Shown: positions 7,008-16,191 of the stretch, piece after piece
Layout of the letters: each line of letters opens with the position of its first letter
Position numbering within the stretch: position 1 is the stretch's first letter
From: an uncultured Alphaproteobacteria bacterium
GTDB lineage: Bacteria > Pseudomonadota > Alphaproteobacteria > RF32 > CAG-239
Length of the DNA: 64,000 nt
Reading direction: 5' to 3'
Assembly: GCA_934271715.1 (NCBI GenBank)
Contig: CAKQRZ010000009.1
Location: 1-64,000 of the forward strand
Notes under the pieces: generated by a model
Databases searched by the model: none
What the model saw: only the letters and a program-made list of their open reading frames with translations
What the model was told of the DNA's origin: nothing
Position numbers and translations under genes: made by a program

Positions 7008-9230
7008 ATGGATATGTTATTATTTAACAACAGAAAGGTTGGACTTGTGAAAGAGTTTGTCAGATTTTGCCTGCGAACGGTTTTGCGTTTGATGAAAGCA
7101 AAATGTATTTTTGAATTTGATGTGAACAATTTGCCGAAAAAGGGCGTTTATGTGGTTAACCACGTTTCTTATTTGGACCCGATTTTGCTGTTTGCATTTC
7201 TTCCTGGAAATCCGGTATTTGCCTTAAACGGGCATTTGTATCGCCGTCATTGGATTAGTTTTTTGATGGGACGCGCCGATGTGATAAAATTTAATCCGAT
7301 TGAGCCGTCAGACATTAAAAAGCTGATTGCCAAAGTAGACGAGGGGCGTTTGGTTGTTATTTTTGCCGAAGGACGCATTACCGAAAACGGAGGCTTAATG
7401 AAGATTTATGAAGCTCCGGGGCTGGTGGCCGATAAATCTAAATCGCCGATTATTCCGGTTTGGATAGACGGTCCGCAATATGGCTATTTTTCTAAGACTA
7501 AAGGTAAATTGCCGCACCGTCCGCTGCCGAAAATGCGTATTTATGTCGGCGAGCCGCGCAGCTTTAAGCTGAAAGACGAACTGCGCCGCCAGCGCGACCA
7601 CATCAGCAATGAAGTTTATATGATTTTGCGCGAAATGTGCTTTGATATTAACTATGACAAAAATATTTCATTGTTTGCGCAGCTGATGAAAACCGCTAAA
7701 GTTTATTCCCGCACCGGATTCTTTTCTAAACGTCCGCGGATTATAGAAGATATCAACCGCAAGCAAAAATCTTATAAAGACATTATTGTGGCGTCTTTTG
7801 CTTTGGGCCGCAGCTTTAAAAAGTTTACTAAAGTTGATGAAAATGTCGGTATTCTGCTGCCGAACGCTATCGCCACGGTCTGCACGTTTTTTGGACTTTC
7901 AGCTTATAATCGTACTCCGGTGATGATTAACTTTTCTGTCGGCTCAAAAAATATGATTTCCATGTGCAAAACCGCGTTGGTTAAAACCGTTTTGACTTCT
8001 CGCTCTTTTGTGATTAAAGCTAAAATGGAAAATGTGGTAGAAGATATGAAAAACGCCGGTTGCAATGTGGTATATTTGGAAGATGTTGCAAAAAAAATGT
8101 CGCTGTGGACTAAAATCGGCGCCTATATCAGCTACAAGCTTAAACATGTTCCGCACAAAACCGGCGGTGATAAAAAGGCGGTTATTCTGTTTACTTCCGG
8201 TTCGGAAGGCGCTCCGAAAGGCGTTGTTTTGAGCCATGCCAACATTATCGCCAATATCAAACAAATGACGGCGATTCAGACTATTAACTTCAAAGATTTG
8301 TTGTTTAACGCTTTGCCTATGTTCCATAGTTTTGGTTTGACTGTGGGGACTCTGTTTCCGCTGTTTGAAGGCTCCAAGCTGTTTTTGTATCCGTCTCCGC
8401 TGCACTATCGTGTGGTTGCCGAGCTGGTTTATGAACTGGGCGCAACTTTGATGCTTGGTACAGATACATTCTTGCGCGGTTATGCCAAAATTGCCCACCC
8501 GTATGATTTCCATAATATCCGCTTGATGTATTCCGGCGGTGAGGCAGCCAAGTCTGATACTCGCAGCATGTGGATGGAGCATTCCGGCGTGCGTATGATG
8601 GAAGCGTACGGCGCAACCGAATGTTCGCCGGTTATGACTGCAAATAACGGAATTTTCAACAAATTCGGTTCTATCGGTAAAATTATGCCGGGGATGCAGT
8701 TTAAGATTCTGCCGGTTGATGGTATTGCCAACGGCGGTGAGCTGTGTGTAAAAGGTCCAAATGTTATGCAAGGCTATTATATGCCGACTAACCCTGGGGT
8801 TTTGGTTCCGCCGGAAGATGGTTGGTATCATACCGGCGATGTGGTGGAAATGGATGAAATCGGATTCTTTACGATTAAAGACCGCATTAAGCGTTTTGCT
8901 AAAATCGGCGGCGAAATGGTTTCGCTCAACGCAGTGCAGGATATGGTTATGGACGCCACCAAGGACATGGGGCCTGAATACAGCTATGGCGTGGTTTCTA
9001 TTCCGCATGAAAGCAAAGGTGAACAGATTGTTTTGGTAACCAATAATGAAAAAGTTACTTCGGCCATGCTGCATGAATATGTAAAAAATAACGGTATGTC
9101 AGAGCTTTATTTGCCGCGTGTGATTTTGTATCACGAAAAATTACCGGTATTTGCTACTGGTAAGGCAGATAATGTGACGCTGAAAAAAGAAGTTTTGGCG
9201 GAGCTTTGCCCGGTGGATAACGCCGCATAA
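7008..9230 (+). CDS. aas: Aas-like acyltransferase / acyl-ACP synthetase fusion
   Basis: 740 residues in two domains. Residues about 15-210 are a PlsC-type 1-acyl-glycerophosphate acyltransferase with the HX4D motif (H52, D57 in NHVSYLDP) and FAEGRITENG. Residues about 240-735 are an AMP-forming acyl-activating domain with the ATP loop FTSGSEGAPKG, YGATECSP, and the GWYHTGDVV hinge. This is the architecture of E. coli Aas, which reacylates lysophospholipid with fatty acid activated on ACP at the inner membrane. Next to fadL it suggests an exogenous fatty-acid salvage route. The first ATG has no ribosome site; GTG at 7047, after AAAGG, is a possible real start. A terminator-like hairpin follows. 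Confidence 0.85.
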   Translation: MDMLLFNNRKVGLVKEFVRFCLRTVLRLMKAKCIFEFDVNNLPKKGVYVVNHVSYLDPILLFAFLPGNPVFALNGHLYRRHWISFLMGRADVIKFNPIEPSDIKKLIAKVDEGRLVVIFAEGRITENGGLMKIYEAPGLVADKSKSPIIPVWIDGPQYGYFSKTKGKLPHRPLPKMRIYVGEPRSFKLKDELRRQRDHISNEVYMILREMCFDINYDKNISLFAQLMKTAKVYSRTGFFSKRPRIIEDINRKQKSYKDIIVASFALGRSFKKFTKVDENVGILLPNAIATVCTFFGLSAYNRTPVMINFSVGSKNMISMCKTALVKTVLTSRSFVIKAKMENVVEDMKNAGCNVVYLEDVAKKMSLWTKIGAYISYKLKHVPHKTGGDKKAVILFTSGSEGAPKGVVLSHANIIANIKQMTAIQTINFKDLLFNALPMFHSFGLTVGTLFPLFEGSKLFLYPSPLHYRVVAELVYELGATLMLGTDTFLRGYAKIAHPYDFHNIRLMYSGGEAAKSDTRSMWMEHSGVRMMEAYGATECSPVMTANNGIFNKFGSIGKIMPGMQFKILPVDGIANGGELCVKGPNVMQGYYMPTNPGVLVPPEDGWYHTGDVVEMDEIGFFTIKDRIKRFAKIGGEMVSLNAVQDMVMDATKDMGPEYSYGVVSIPHESKGEQIVLVTNNEKVTSAMLHEYVKNNGMSELYLPRVILYHEKLPVFATGKADNVTLKKEVLAELCPVDNAA

Positions 9231-9239
9231 AATAATGTG

Positions 9240-9288
9240 CAGCAATGGCTTTTTGTGGTTGTGATTTTACAAAAAAGCCATTATGCTG
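9240..9288 (+). terminator. Hairpin after aas
   Basis: CAGC plus AATGGCTTTTT (from 9240) pairs with AAAAAGCCATT and GCTG (ending 9288). The T-run is imperfect, so terminator strength is uncertain. Confidence 0.5.
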
Positions 9289-9321
9289 TAACGAGTTTAA
9301 TTTTTTTGTAAGGATAAAATA

Positions 9322-9807
9322 ATGGTAGGAATAAACAAAGTCATTTTGGTCGGTAATTTAGGGGCAGATCCAACTGTCAGCAATACTCAGTCCGGCACTA
9401 AGATTGTCAATATGACAGTTGCCACATCGGATAGCTGGAAAGACCGCAACACCGGCGAACGCAAAGACCGAACCGAATGGCACCGCGTGGTGATTTTTAA
9501 TCCGCAGCTTGCTGATACGGCGGAAAGATATTTGCGCAAAGGCTCTAAAGTATATCTGGAGGGTCAATTGCAAACCCGTAAATGGACTGATAACAACGGC
9601 GTAGACCGCTATACCACAGAAGTTGTTTTGCAAAGTTTCAATAGTGTGTTGGTTATGCTGGATTCTAAAAACGGCGGCGGCGACAGCGTTCCTGCCGGTG
9701 GTAACGATGTTTTCTCATCTGCTCCGGCTGCAGGCGGCACATCTTCTGGCTGGGATAACAGCGCGGCTTCTGCTCCGTCAGATTTGGATGACGATATTCC
9801 GTTTTAA
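9322..9807 (+). CDS. ssb: Single-stranded DNA-binding protein
   Basis: 161 residues. The OB-fold domain (about 1-110) carries the SSB signatures INKVILVGNLGADP, DRTEWHRVV, and VYLEGQLQTRKW. A Gly/Ser/Ala-rich disordered linker follows, then the acidic tip DLDDDIPF that docks repair and replication partners. It binds ssDNA as a tetramer. The ATG follows AAGGATAA. Together with mnmA downstream it may form a short operon (76 bases between). Confidence 0.95.
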   Translation: MVGINKVILVGNLGADPTVSNTQSGTKIVNMTVATSDSWKDRNTGERKDRTEWHRVVIFNPQLADTAERYLRKGSKVYLEGQLQTRKWTDNNGVDRYTTEVVLQSFNSVLVMLDSKNGGGDSVPAGGNDVFSSAPAAGGTSSGWDNSAASAPSDLDDDIPF

Positions 9808-9883
9808 TGAGGGGATTTATCCCAAGGGACTTCGGATTTTGCCGTCCGGAGTTTCTTTGTTTTAAATAGTGCGAGGTAAAAGT

Positions 9884-10972
9884 ATGAAAGTTTTGGTTGG
9901 TTTAAGCGGCGGTGTGGATTCTTCGGTTACGGCTTGTTTGTTAAAGCAGCAGGGGTATGAAGTGATTGGCGTCACTATGTCTATTTGGGATAAAAACACG
10001 CATTTCAGCGGTGATGCCCACGCCGATTCCTGCTTTTCGCCGCACGAGGAACAAGACATTGAGGCGGCGCGCGCATTGTGCCAAAAAATCGGGATTCCGT
10101 ATTATGTTTTAGATTGTTCCGCCCGCTATAAACAGATGGTGCTGGAAAATTTCAAGCATGAATATAAGGCAGGACGCACGCCGAACCCGTGTGTTATGTG
10201 CAATTCATATATCAAATTTAACGCTCTGCCGGAAGAAGCTGCGGCGCAGGGTATTGCTTTTGACAAGTTTGCAACCGGACACTATGCGCAGGTTTGCTTT
10301 GATGAAAACCGCGACCGCTATGTGATTAAGCGCGGTTTAGACCATACTAAAGACCAGTCGTATTTTTTGTATCGCCTGAACCAAGACCAGCTGTCGCGGG
10401 TTTTAATGCCGCTGGGCGGACTGACTAAAAAACGGGTGCGCGAGCTGGCGCGCGAGTTTGGTCTGGAGGTTTCCGACAAACCGGACAGTCAGGATTTTTA
10501 TACCGGCGATATCAACGATATTTTGCAAAATGAACCGCAGGTCGGCAATTTTGTCACCCGGGACGGACGCGTTTTAGGTCAGCATCAGGGAATTTGGCAC
10601 TATACGGTCGGTCAGCGCCGCGGTATGGGCATAGCTGCCGAACGTCCGCTTTATGTGCTGGGCTTCAATAAGGATAAAAATGAAGTTATTGTCGGTTTTG
10701 AGGAGGAATGCGAGCGCTCCGGCTTGATAGCTGCAGATTTATGCGGAGAAGTCGCCGCTTTGTCTGAGCCTTTGGAATGCGAGGCCAAAATACGCTCATC
10801 GCAGCAGCCGACACCGGTCAAAGTGACGCCGTTGCCGGACGGTAAAATAGAGGTGCGTTTTTATGCTAAGCAAAAGGCTATTGCTCCGGGGCAGTCGGTT
10901 GTTTTTTATCATAAAAACAGCGATACGGATGAAGTTTTGCTCGGCGGCGGTATTATAGATTCTAATATGTAA
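9884..10972 (+). CDS. mnmA: tRNA-specific 2-thiouridylase MnmA (CxxC type)
   Basis: About 362 residues. It carries the PP-loop SGGVDSS at the N-terminus, the tRNA-binding region with TGHYAQV and KDQSYFLYRL, and the C-terminal beta-barrel. MnmA adds sulfur to U34 of Lys, Glu and Gln tRNAs. The nucleophile region reads NPCVMCN, a CxxC. The usual second catalytic Cys (in the SxGICF motif) is missing, because the stretch reads PDSQDFYTGD. This points to a MnmA variant with different sulfur chemistry, perhaps an iron-sulfur enzyme. ATG 9884 is chosen over GTG 9869 because GAGGT lies 7 bases upstream of it. Confidence 0.9.
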   Translation: MKVLVGLSGGVDSSVTACLLKQQGYEVIGVTMSIWDKNTHFSGDAHADSCFSPHEEQDIEAARALCQKIGIPYYVLDCSARYKQMVLENFKHEYKAGRTPNPCVMCNSYIKFNALPEEAAAQGIAFDKFATGHYAQVCFDENRDRYVIKRGLDHTKDQSYFLYRLNQDQLSRVLMPLGGLTKKRVRELAREFGLEVSDKPDSQDFYTGDINDILQNEPQVGNFVTRDGRVLGQHQGIWHYTVGQRRGMGIAAERPLYVLGFNKDKNEVIVGFEEECERSGLIAADLCGEVAALSEPLECEAKIRSSQQPTPVKVTPLPDGKIEVRFYAKQKAIAPGQSVVFYHKNSDTDEVLLGGGIIDSNM

Positions 10973-11284
10973 ACTGTGGCAGCTCATCTCCAAGGGCTGA
11001 ATAATACCTTAGTTTTAAGACTGTTGAAAAGCGGCGGATAAGGCTTAAATATTAAAGTGTTCAAGATGTACTCGGCAGGTGTTTTTAAGCAATTAAATTC
11101 TAAGCTGAGGTTTTGAACCCCGAGTTCAAAATACGGCGTAAAAAAATTTAAGCGATTAAATGCTTTTACAATGTAAAGCGAACACGGCAGGCCTTATGAT
11201 TTGATGTATTGTAAAAGTATTTGATTGTAAACAATGCGTTTTCAAACAGCCTTTTAGAAGCACAAATAAAGGTAGCAGAGCCGA

Positions 11285-11314
11285 AGAAAGCCAAAGATTA
11301 TGCTTTGGCTTTCT
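11285..11314. terminator. Perfect hairpin between mnmA and the MORN-like gene
   Basis: AGAAAGCCAAAG (11285-11296) is the exact reverse complement of CTTTGGCTTTCT (11303-11314). The U-tract is weak (TTTCT), so it may be a terminator for the preceding region. Confidence 0.5.
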
Positions 11315-11340
11315 ATTGGTGTTAAACTTGCGATAAATAA

Positions 11341-11368
11341 TTGACATCAGGCAAAGCTGGTTTATATT
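11341..11368 (+). promoter_or_regulatory. Promoter of the 11389-13585 operon
   Basis: TTGACA (11341-11346), a 16-base spacer and TATATT (11363-11368). The first start codon is 21 bases downstream of the -10 element. Confidence 0.6.
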
Positions 11369-11388
11369 CAAATAAAAAGGAGCCGTAA

Positions 11389-11898
11389 ATGAAAAATGTT
11401 TTGATTTATATTTTGTTTGGCTTGGCGTTTTGCCCGAATGTTTCTGCCGCCAAAGAAAAGATTTTAACCAGCGACAATATCAGCTGCAACAGCAGCAATA
11501 CCTATTGCACCAGCCAAAACGGACGCCCGCTTACCGGTAAAGTTTCGCGCTATAACAGCGAAGAAAAAGCTCTGTCCAACTATCAAAACGGTTATCTCAG
11601 CGGCTTAACGACAATCTGGAATGCCGACGGGCAGATTATCCGCAAAACCTATTATAAAAACGGCGAAAAAAATGGGGTGGAAAAATTATTTTATGATAAT
11701 TATACCGCATATTCTTCGGCTGAATATAAAGACGGCAAATTGCATGGACGTGTTGACTATTACACCGAAAAAGGCAAGCTGAAAGGGCGTTTAAGCTACA
11801 AGAACGGCTATTTTGAAAAAGGCTATTGTGTGGTAAACGGGCAAAAGCAAGACCTTAAAGCCGTCCGCACAACCGAACTTTTATCTTGCGGGGACTGA
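11389..11898 (+). CDS. Secreted MORN-like repeat protein
   Basis: 169 residues with a signal peptide (about 1-20, ending VSAA). Residues about 50-150 contain imperfect 20-24-residue repeats of the MORN_2/YwqK type: YQNGYLSGLTTIW, YKNGEKNGVEKLF, YKDGKLHGRVDYY, YKNGYFEKG. Such repeats form a beta-sheet rod in periplasmic or surface proteins, and the partner is unknown. The ATG follows AAAGGAG. It is the first gene of a tightly packed three-gene unit: its stop overlaps the start of the patatin gene (TGATG). Confidence 0.75.
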   Translation: MKNVLIYILFGLAFCPNVSAAKEKILTSDNISCNSSNTYCTSQNGRPLTGKVSRYNSEEKALSNYQNGYLSGLTTIWNADGQIIRKTYYKNGEKNGVEKLFYDNYTAYSSAEYKDGKLHGRVDYYTEKGKLKGRLSYKNGYFEKGYCVVNGQKQDLKAVRTTELLSCGD

Positions 11899-12755
11899 TG
11901 AAAACAGGCTTGGTTTTAGAGGGTGGAGCGCAAAGAGCTATATATTCTGCCGGAGTGCTGGACGTTTTTATGGAAAACGGCATAACTTTTGACGGTGTTG
12001 TCGGTGTTTCCGCCGGAGCTATTCACGGCTGCTCGTATGTCGCCGGACAGCGCCGCCGCAGCATTGACTACACGCTGGCCTACGCCGGAAATAAAAACTA
12101 TATGAGCTGGTATTCATTTTTCACGACCGGAAATATTGTTAATGAAGAATTTTGTTACCACACTTTGCCGGAAAAACTTTTTCCGTTTGACCATAAGAGC
12201 TTTGAGGCCAGCAGCATGGATTTTTACGCAGTTTGCAGCAACTTGGAAACAGGGCAGGCGGAATATATTAAGTGCAGAAAAATGGATAAAACCGGCTTGG
12301 TGTATGTGCGTGCGTCGGCGTCTATGCCGTTTGTTTCGCAAATTTCCGAAGTTAACGGGAAAAAATATTTGGATGGCGGAATTTGCGACAGCATTCCTTT
12401 GCGCGCGTTTCAAAAAATGGGCTATGAACGATGCGTGGTGGTGCAGACCAGAGCCGCCGGATACCAAAAAAAGCCAAATAAGCTGGGGTGGCTGGCGCCG
12501 CTGGTGTATCGCAAATATCCAAAGTTTGCCGCCGCCATAAGAAATAGGCATATAATGTATAACAATGAGCTGGAGCAGATTGAACTGGCGCAAAAAAACG
12601 GCGCGGCGTTTGTTATCCGCCCGAGTAAAAACGTAAGGATTCATCATATGGAAAATAATAAACAAGTTTTGCAAACGGTCTATGACCTTGGCCGCAGCGA
12701 TGCTTTAGCTTTGCTGCCGCAGTTGCAGAAATTTTTGAAAGAGGCGAAAAAATAA
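11898..12755 (+). CDS. Patatin-like phospholipase (YjjU/RssA type)
   Basis: About 285 residues of the patatin lipid-acyl hydrolase fold. The oxyanion loop GGAQRA is at the N-terminus, the nucleophile Ser lies in GVSAGA, and the catalytic Asp in DGG (near residue 160). Family members hydrolyse phospholipids or acyl esters with a Ser-Asp dyad in the cytoplasm. ATG 11898 overlaps the upstream stop, so translation is probably coupled; the frame also has an earlier TTG without merit. Its own stop overlaps the next start by one base. Confidence 0.85.
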   Translation: MKTGLVLEGGAQRAIYSAGVLDVFMENGITFDGVVGVSAGAIHGCSYVAGQRRRSIDYTLAYAGNKNYMSWYSFFTTGNIVNEEFCYHTLPEKLFPFDHKSFEASSMDFYAVCSNLETGQAEYIKCRKMDKTGLVYVRASASMPFVSQISEVNGKKYLDGGICDSIPLRAFQKMGYERCVVVQTRAAGYQKKPNKLGWLAPLVYRKYPKFAAAIRNRHIMYNNELEQIELAQKNGAAFVIRPSKNVRIHHMENNKQVLQTVYDLGRSDALALLPQLQKFLKEAKK

Positions 12756-13585
12756 TGCAGAATTTTACCTATCACACCCACAACCGCGAACAGAATTTTG
12801 ACGGACACCAAAGCGCCGAAACCATGATTGCCGCAGCCGAAGAAAAAGGCTTTGCGGAAATCGGAGTTTCAAATCACTTGATATGTCATAAAAACCTGCA
12901 GATAGAAAACGGCTGGCAACCGATGTTTTTTCAGGATTTTCAAAGCGGCGGGGAGTGTTATAAAAAGCATATTGAGCTGATACGGCAAGCAGCGGAAAAG
13001 CATAATATAAAAGTGCGTGTCGGTTTTGAGGTGGATTTTTTCCCGTCGGCGTATTGGCGTGATAATTTTGAAAAAATGCTCAAGCATTTAGATGTTGACT
13101 ACCTCATCGGCTCCACGCATTTTATCCGTTCAGCGGATGAGAGCTTTTTGTGCAATATCTATCACATGAAGTATCATCCGGATTTGCCGCAGCAGCCGGA
13201 ATTTAAGGAATATATGCGCAATTATTGGCGCAACATTGTCGCAGCGATTGAAAGCGGCTATTTTACTTTTATCGCCCACATTGACTATATTACGATTTTT
13301 AAATTGTGCGTTGAGCCGGAATGGGACGAGTATAAATGGCGGATTATTGAGGCGCTGGAAAAGCATAAGCAGCCGTTTGAACTGAACACCAGCGGCTATA
13401 ACCGCATAGATATGCAGCATCCGGCGACATGGATGCTGGAAGAATTGAGTAAACGCGGCGTTCCGGTTATTATCAGCGATGACGCGCACGATGTTTCTAT
13501 GCTGGGACAGCACTTTGAACGTGCCGAAAAACTGCTTGCAGATATCGGTTACACCAGCCGTTTTAATCCGTTTAAGGTAAAATAA
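12755..13585 (+). CDS. PHP-domain phosphoesterase (histidinol-phosphatase-like)
   Basis: 276 residues. It has PHP metal-binding motifs: YHTHN at the start, NHL near residue 45, a Glu in GFEVDFF, STHF in the middle, AHIDY, and DDAH at the C-terminus. It resembles HisK/HisJ-type histidinol-phosphatases, which hydrolyse phosphate esters with a trinuclear metal centre. No other his gene is nearby, so a different phosphoester substrate is equally possible. The start overlaps the patatin stop (TAATG). Confidence 0.78.
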   Translation: MQNFTYHTHNREQNFDGHQSAETMIAAAEEKGFAEIGVSNHLICHKNLQIENGWQPMFFQDFQSGGECYKKHIELIRQAAEKHNIKVRVGFEVDFFPSAYWRDNFEKMLKHLDVDYLIGSTHFIRSADESFLCNIYHMKYHPDLPQQPEFKEYMRNYWRNIVAAIESGYFTFIAHIDYITIFKLCVEPEWDEYKWRIIEALEKHKQPFELNTSGYNRIDMQHPATWMLEELSKRGVPVIISDDAHDVSMLGQHFERAEKLLADIGYTSRFNPFKVK

Positions 13586-13591
13586 AGCTGT

Positions 13592-14527
13592 TTATTTCTT
13601 TGGCTCTAAGAATTTTATAACGGCGTTTTGGACTGCTTCAAACAGGCGAGGGGTGGAGTGACCGCTGCCGGCGTTGATAATCAGCTTGGAATTAGGCAAG
13701 GCTTGGTGCAAGTCCCAAGCTTGCTTTACCGGACAGCAGAAGTCCAAACGGTTGTGGACAATCAGCGTCGGTATATGCTTTATTTTAGCAGCGTTTTGCA
13801 AAATTTGATTAACGCCTAAAAAGTATTTATGCTCTTCAAAATAAAAAGCAATGCGCGCGGCCTGCAATTCGGAATAATCCAGAGTTTCCGGCTCGCGGAA
13901 TTTAGGCGCAAGGCGTCCGAGCATATATTCATAGCTGCCTAAATAAGTCAAAGCTTTCAGATAATCTTTAGGATTTTTAGAAAACAGCAAGCGGCGGTAA
14001 ACCGGATAAATGTCGCTGCGATGAACTTTTTTACGCATTTCCGCCCATAAATCCGGATAAAAGCGCTCGCTTTCCGAACTAACCCAAGCCGTGTCATAGG
14101 GGCGGGCTAAAAACACGGAACTGATAATAATCTTAGATGTTTTCTGCGGATAAGCTTCGGCGAACAGCAGCGCTAAGGTGGAACCCCACGAGGCGCCGTG
14201 AACAATCAGCGGCTGATTTATTCCCAGATATTCCAGCAGGCGTGAGGCGTCAGACAGGGCGGCTTCCGTGTTGTTATTGCGTAAAAAATCCTGTGCTTCG
14301 GATTTTCCGCAGCCGCGCTGGTCAAATTGGATAAAGCGATATTTGCAGAGGTTAAACAGTTTTGCATATTTAGGGCGGGACGAGCCTCCGGGGCCGCCGT
14401 GGAAAGACAGCACCGGCACACCGACCGGATTGCCGTATTGGTAATAATGTATTTTATGTCCGTCTTTTTCCGGCAAAAAGCCTTCGCTATAAGGTTTGGG
14501 CATACGATTAAAAATATTCCACCACAT
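13592..14527 (-). CDS. pip: Proline iminopeptidase
   Basis: 311 residues of the alpha/beta-hydrolase S33 family. HGGPGGSS forms the oxyanion region, DQRGCGKS follows it, the nucleophile Ser lies in GASWGSTLALLFA, the Asp in HNRLDFCCP, and the His in GSGHS near the C-terminus. It removes N-terminal Pro from peptides in the cytoplasm. The ATG has an AGGAGG ribosome site 8 bases upstream. It is convergent with the PHP gene, six bases apart. Confidence 0.88.
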   Translation of the reverse strand: MWWNIFNRMPKPYSEGFLPEKDGHKIHYYQYGNPVGVPVLSFHGGPGGSSRPKYAKLFNLCKYRFIQFDQRGCGKSEAQDFLRNNNTEAALSDASRLLEYLGINQPLIVHGASWGSTLALLFAEAYPQKTSKIIISSVFLARPYDTAWVSSESERFYPDLWAEMRKKVHRSDIYPVYRRLLFSKNPKDYLKALTYLGSYEYMLGRLAPKFREPETLDYSELQAARIAFYFEEHKYFLGVNQILQNAAKIKHIPTLIVHNRLDFCCPVKQAWDLHQALPNSKLIINAGSGHSTPRLFEAVQNAVIKFLEPKK

Positions 14528-14654
14528 AGGCGCCTCCTAAAAAATTATATTTAGAATATAGATAATTTATTTAAGGTGCAAGCAGAAAATAAAACTGCAT
14601 TTAAAGAAAAATATGATATATTTTCTTTTTAATAATAAATTTAAAAGAAAATGC

Positions 14655-14683
14655 TTGACTTTAAAAGATTTTTATATTATATA
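14655..14683 (+). promoter_or_regulatory. Promoter of orphan gene 14733
   Basis: TTGACT (14655-14660), a 17-base spacer and TATATA (14678-14683), about 50 bases before the likely start codon. Confidence 0.55.
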
Positions 14684-14732
14684 GCAAGTATCATCTAATT
14701 TAATATCAAATTTAATGAAATGGAATAAGAAT

Positions 14733-15608
14733 ATGACTATACATACAGGAAATTTTATATACGGATTATCTCCGATTAAAAGAGAAGATCCAGAAGACAG
14801 GCAGAGCGAGTGGTATTATCTTGACCCTCGCAATGCCTCAACTTTTTCAGATTTCAAAAAAATAGACGTGCCGAGTCAAAACACGCCAAACCCATACGCA
14901 AAAGAAATTCAGAGCTATATTTTTAAAACAAACCCTGAAGTTTATAAAATCTTATATGGAAACGCCGAACCGGAGTCTGCACAGAATAATCAGCAGCCGC
15001 AGGCGGCGCAGACAGAAAACAGCGGAAACATTCCAAGTTTTTCTGAACAAAATGCTAATAATATTTTTCCTCAGCCGCAAAGCGCGGTCGGGCAGGCTGT
15101 TCATAACAATGTTACGCAGCAACCGGCTAATGGAATTATAAAAACTCAACCAGAAGATAATTCTACATTACAGGTAATGAAGGAAAATTCACTAATTTTT
15201 GGTAATAAAGAACCTCAAACAACATTGCAATCTATAGAGGATATTTTAAAACAAGAAAAAACTTTAACTTCATTGCCTAATCCTCAAAAATTTACAGTAC
15301 CTGAAATAGCAAAAGATAGTGCAAAAAGTTTTGTTCAGGGATCTGTTGGAACTGTTGAGCATGTTGTTAATGATTTTACTAGAGATGCTTATAATGTGAT
15401 AAATTCGGCTTTTTTAGATGGCTCGTACAAACAGCGTCAAGAGGAGTTGCGGCAATTAGCTAAGAGTTCTAATTTAGAAGGATGGTTTGACTTTGCTAAT
15501 TGGGTTGCTTCTAATTCAGCAAAAATTGCTGCAACTTTATATTTGAAGAAAATAAAAGACCCTGCTTTATATATTTATGACAAAATAACTCATTTAAAAC
15601 CTCTTTAA
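14733..15608 (+). CDS. Orphan protein with Gln/Pro-rich middle and hydrophobic C-terminus
   Basis: About 291 residues, not recognised. The N-terminal part (about 1-75) looks folded (YGLSPIKRED, WYYLDPRNAS). Residues about 80-160 are Gln, Asn and Pro-rich and probably disordered. The rest is alpha-helical with small residues and a weakly hydrophobic segment near 255-270. There is no signal peptide. ATG 14733 follows GGAATAAG; an ATG at 14715 is in the same frame without a ribosome site. A translocated or phage-like protein is possible but cannot be supported. Confidence 0.6.
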   Translation: MTIHTGNFIYGLSPIKREDPEDRQSEWYYLDPRNASTFSDFKKIDVPSQNTPNPYAKEIQSYIFKTNPEVYKILYGNAEPESAQNNQQPQAAQTENSGNIPSFSEQNANNIFPQPQSAVGQAVHNNVTQQPANGIIKTQPEDNSTLQVMKENSLIFGNKEPQTTLQSIEDILKQEKTLTSLPNPQKFTVPEIAKDSAKSFVQGSVGTVEHVVNDFTRDAYNVINSAFLDGSYKQRQEELRQLAKSSNLEGWFDFANWVASNSAKIAATLYLKKIKDPALYIYDKITHLKPL

Positions 15609-15691
15609 CTTGACTTGTATTTTTATATAAAGTATCATAGTAGGTGTTTTAGATATAAAATGCCTACTATATGTTTATTGAGAGTATAAAT

Positions 15692-16183
15692 ATGGATAAA
15701 TACTTTACAAAGTTGCAAGATAAAATATTTTGTGTGCTGCAATTATTTTCTTTTAGAGGGAAATATGACAGCAATATGTTTTGGCAGGTCGTTTTATATA
15801 CATTATTGATAGTGCTTATCCCGACAAAATTTATGAATACCTATGCTTTTTTTGTCGGCGGACTTTTTTGCTTTTATATTATACTTGCTGCCTATCAAAA
15901 GCGTTTGCGTTATATGGGAAGAAAAGGCACTTGGCATATCATTATTTTGTCTGCTTATGCAATATGGTGTTTTTTGAGTATTTTACTGCCGGAAAATAAA
16001 TTTATTCAAGATGATAAGGGGTTGCCATTTATTATATTTGCCTTTAGTTTTGCCGAATTGGAAGGAACAAAAACGCCGGAGAATGATAAAGATATTTCTA
16101 ATCCGCTTTTGCGCTATCCGTTTTTATATTTTGCTTGTTTTGTCAGCGTAACTGCGTTGTTGTGGTATTTGCTTTCAATGTGA
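15692..16183 (+). CDS. Small inner-membrane protein, DUF805-like
   Basis: About 163 residues with four predicted membrane segments (roughly residues 25-50, 50-70, 85-105, 140-160). The start LQLFSFRGKYDSNMFW resembles DUF805 proteins, which carry an SFRGRxxRxxFW motif. No enzymatic motif is seen. ATG 15692 follows GAGAG at a good distance; an upstream ATG at 15671 is less likely. The stop is eight bases before the next gene, which suggests cotranscription. Confidence 0.6.
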   Translation: MDKYFTKLQDKIFCVLQLFSFRGKYDSNMFWQVVLYTLLIVLIPTKFMNTYAFFVGGLFCFYIILAAYQKRLRYMGRKGTWHIIILSAYAIWCFLSILLPENKFIQDDKGLPFIIFAFSFAELEGTKTPENDKDISNPLLRYPFLYFACFVSVTALLWYLLSM

Positions 16184-16191
16184 GGTTAAAG

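Larger units (their letters stand above)
10973..11388. other. 416-bp intergenic region with hairpins and a promoter
   Basis: No gene is seen. Small inverted repeats occur: TTTTGAAC/GTTCAAAA around 11112-11132, and GCTTTTACA/TGTAAAGC around 11161-11178. A long hairpin lies at 11285-11314 and a promoter at 11341-11368. A small RNA in 10990-11280 is possible, but nothing recognisable was found. Confidence 0.4.

Noticed and set aside
7944..9074. ORF of 376 codons on the minus strand inside aas
   Set aside because: It is antisense to the acyl-activating domain, His/Asn-rich as expected for an antisense shadow, and has no start signals.
11156..11371. ORF of 71 codons on the minus strand in the mnmA intergenic region
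   Set aside because: No ribosome site, no domain pattern, and it overlaps the promoter and hairpin of the next operon.
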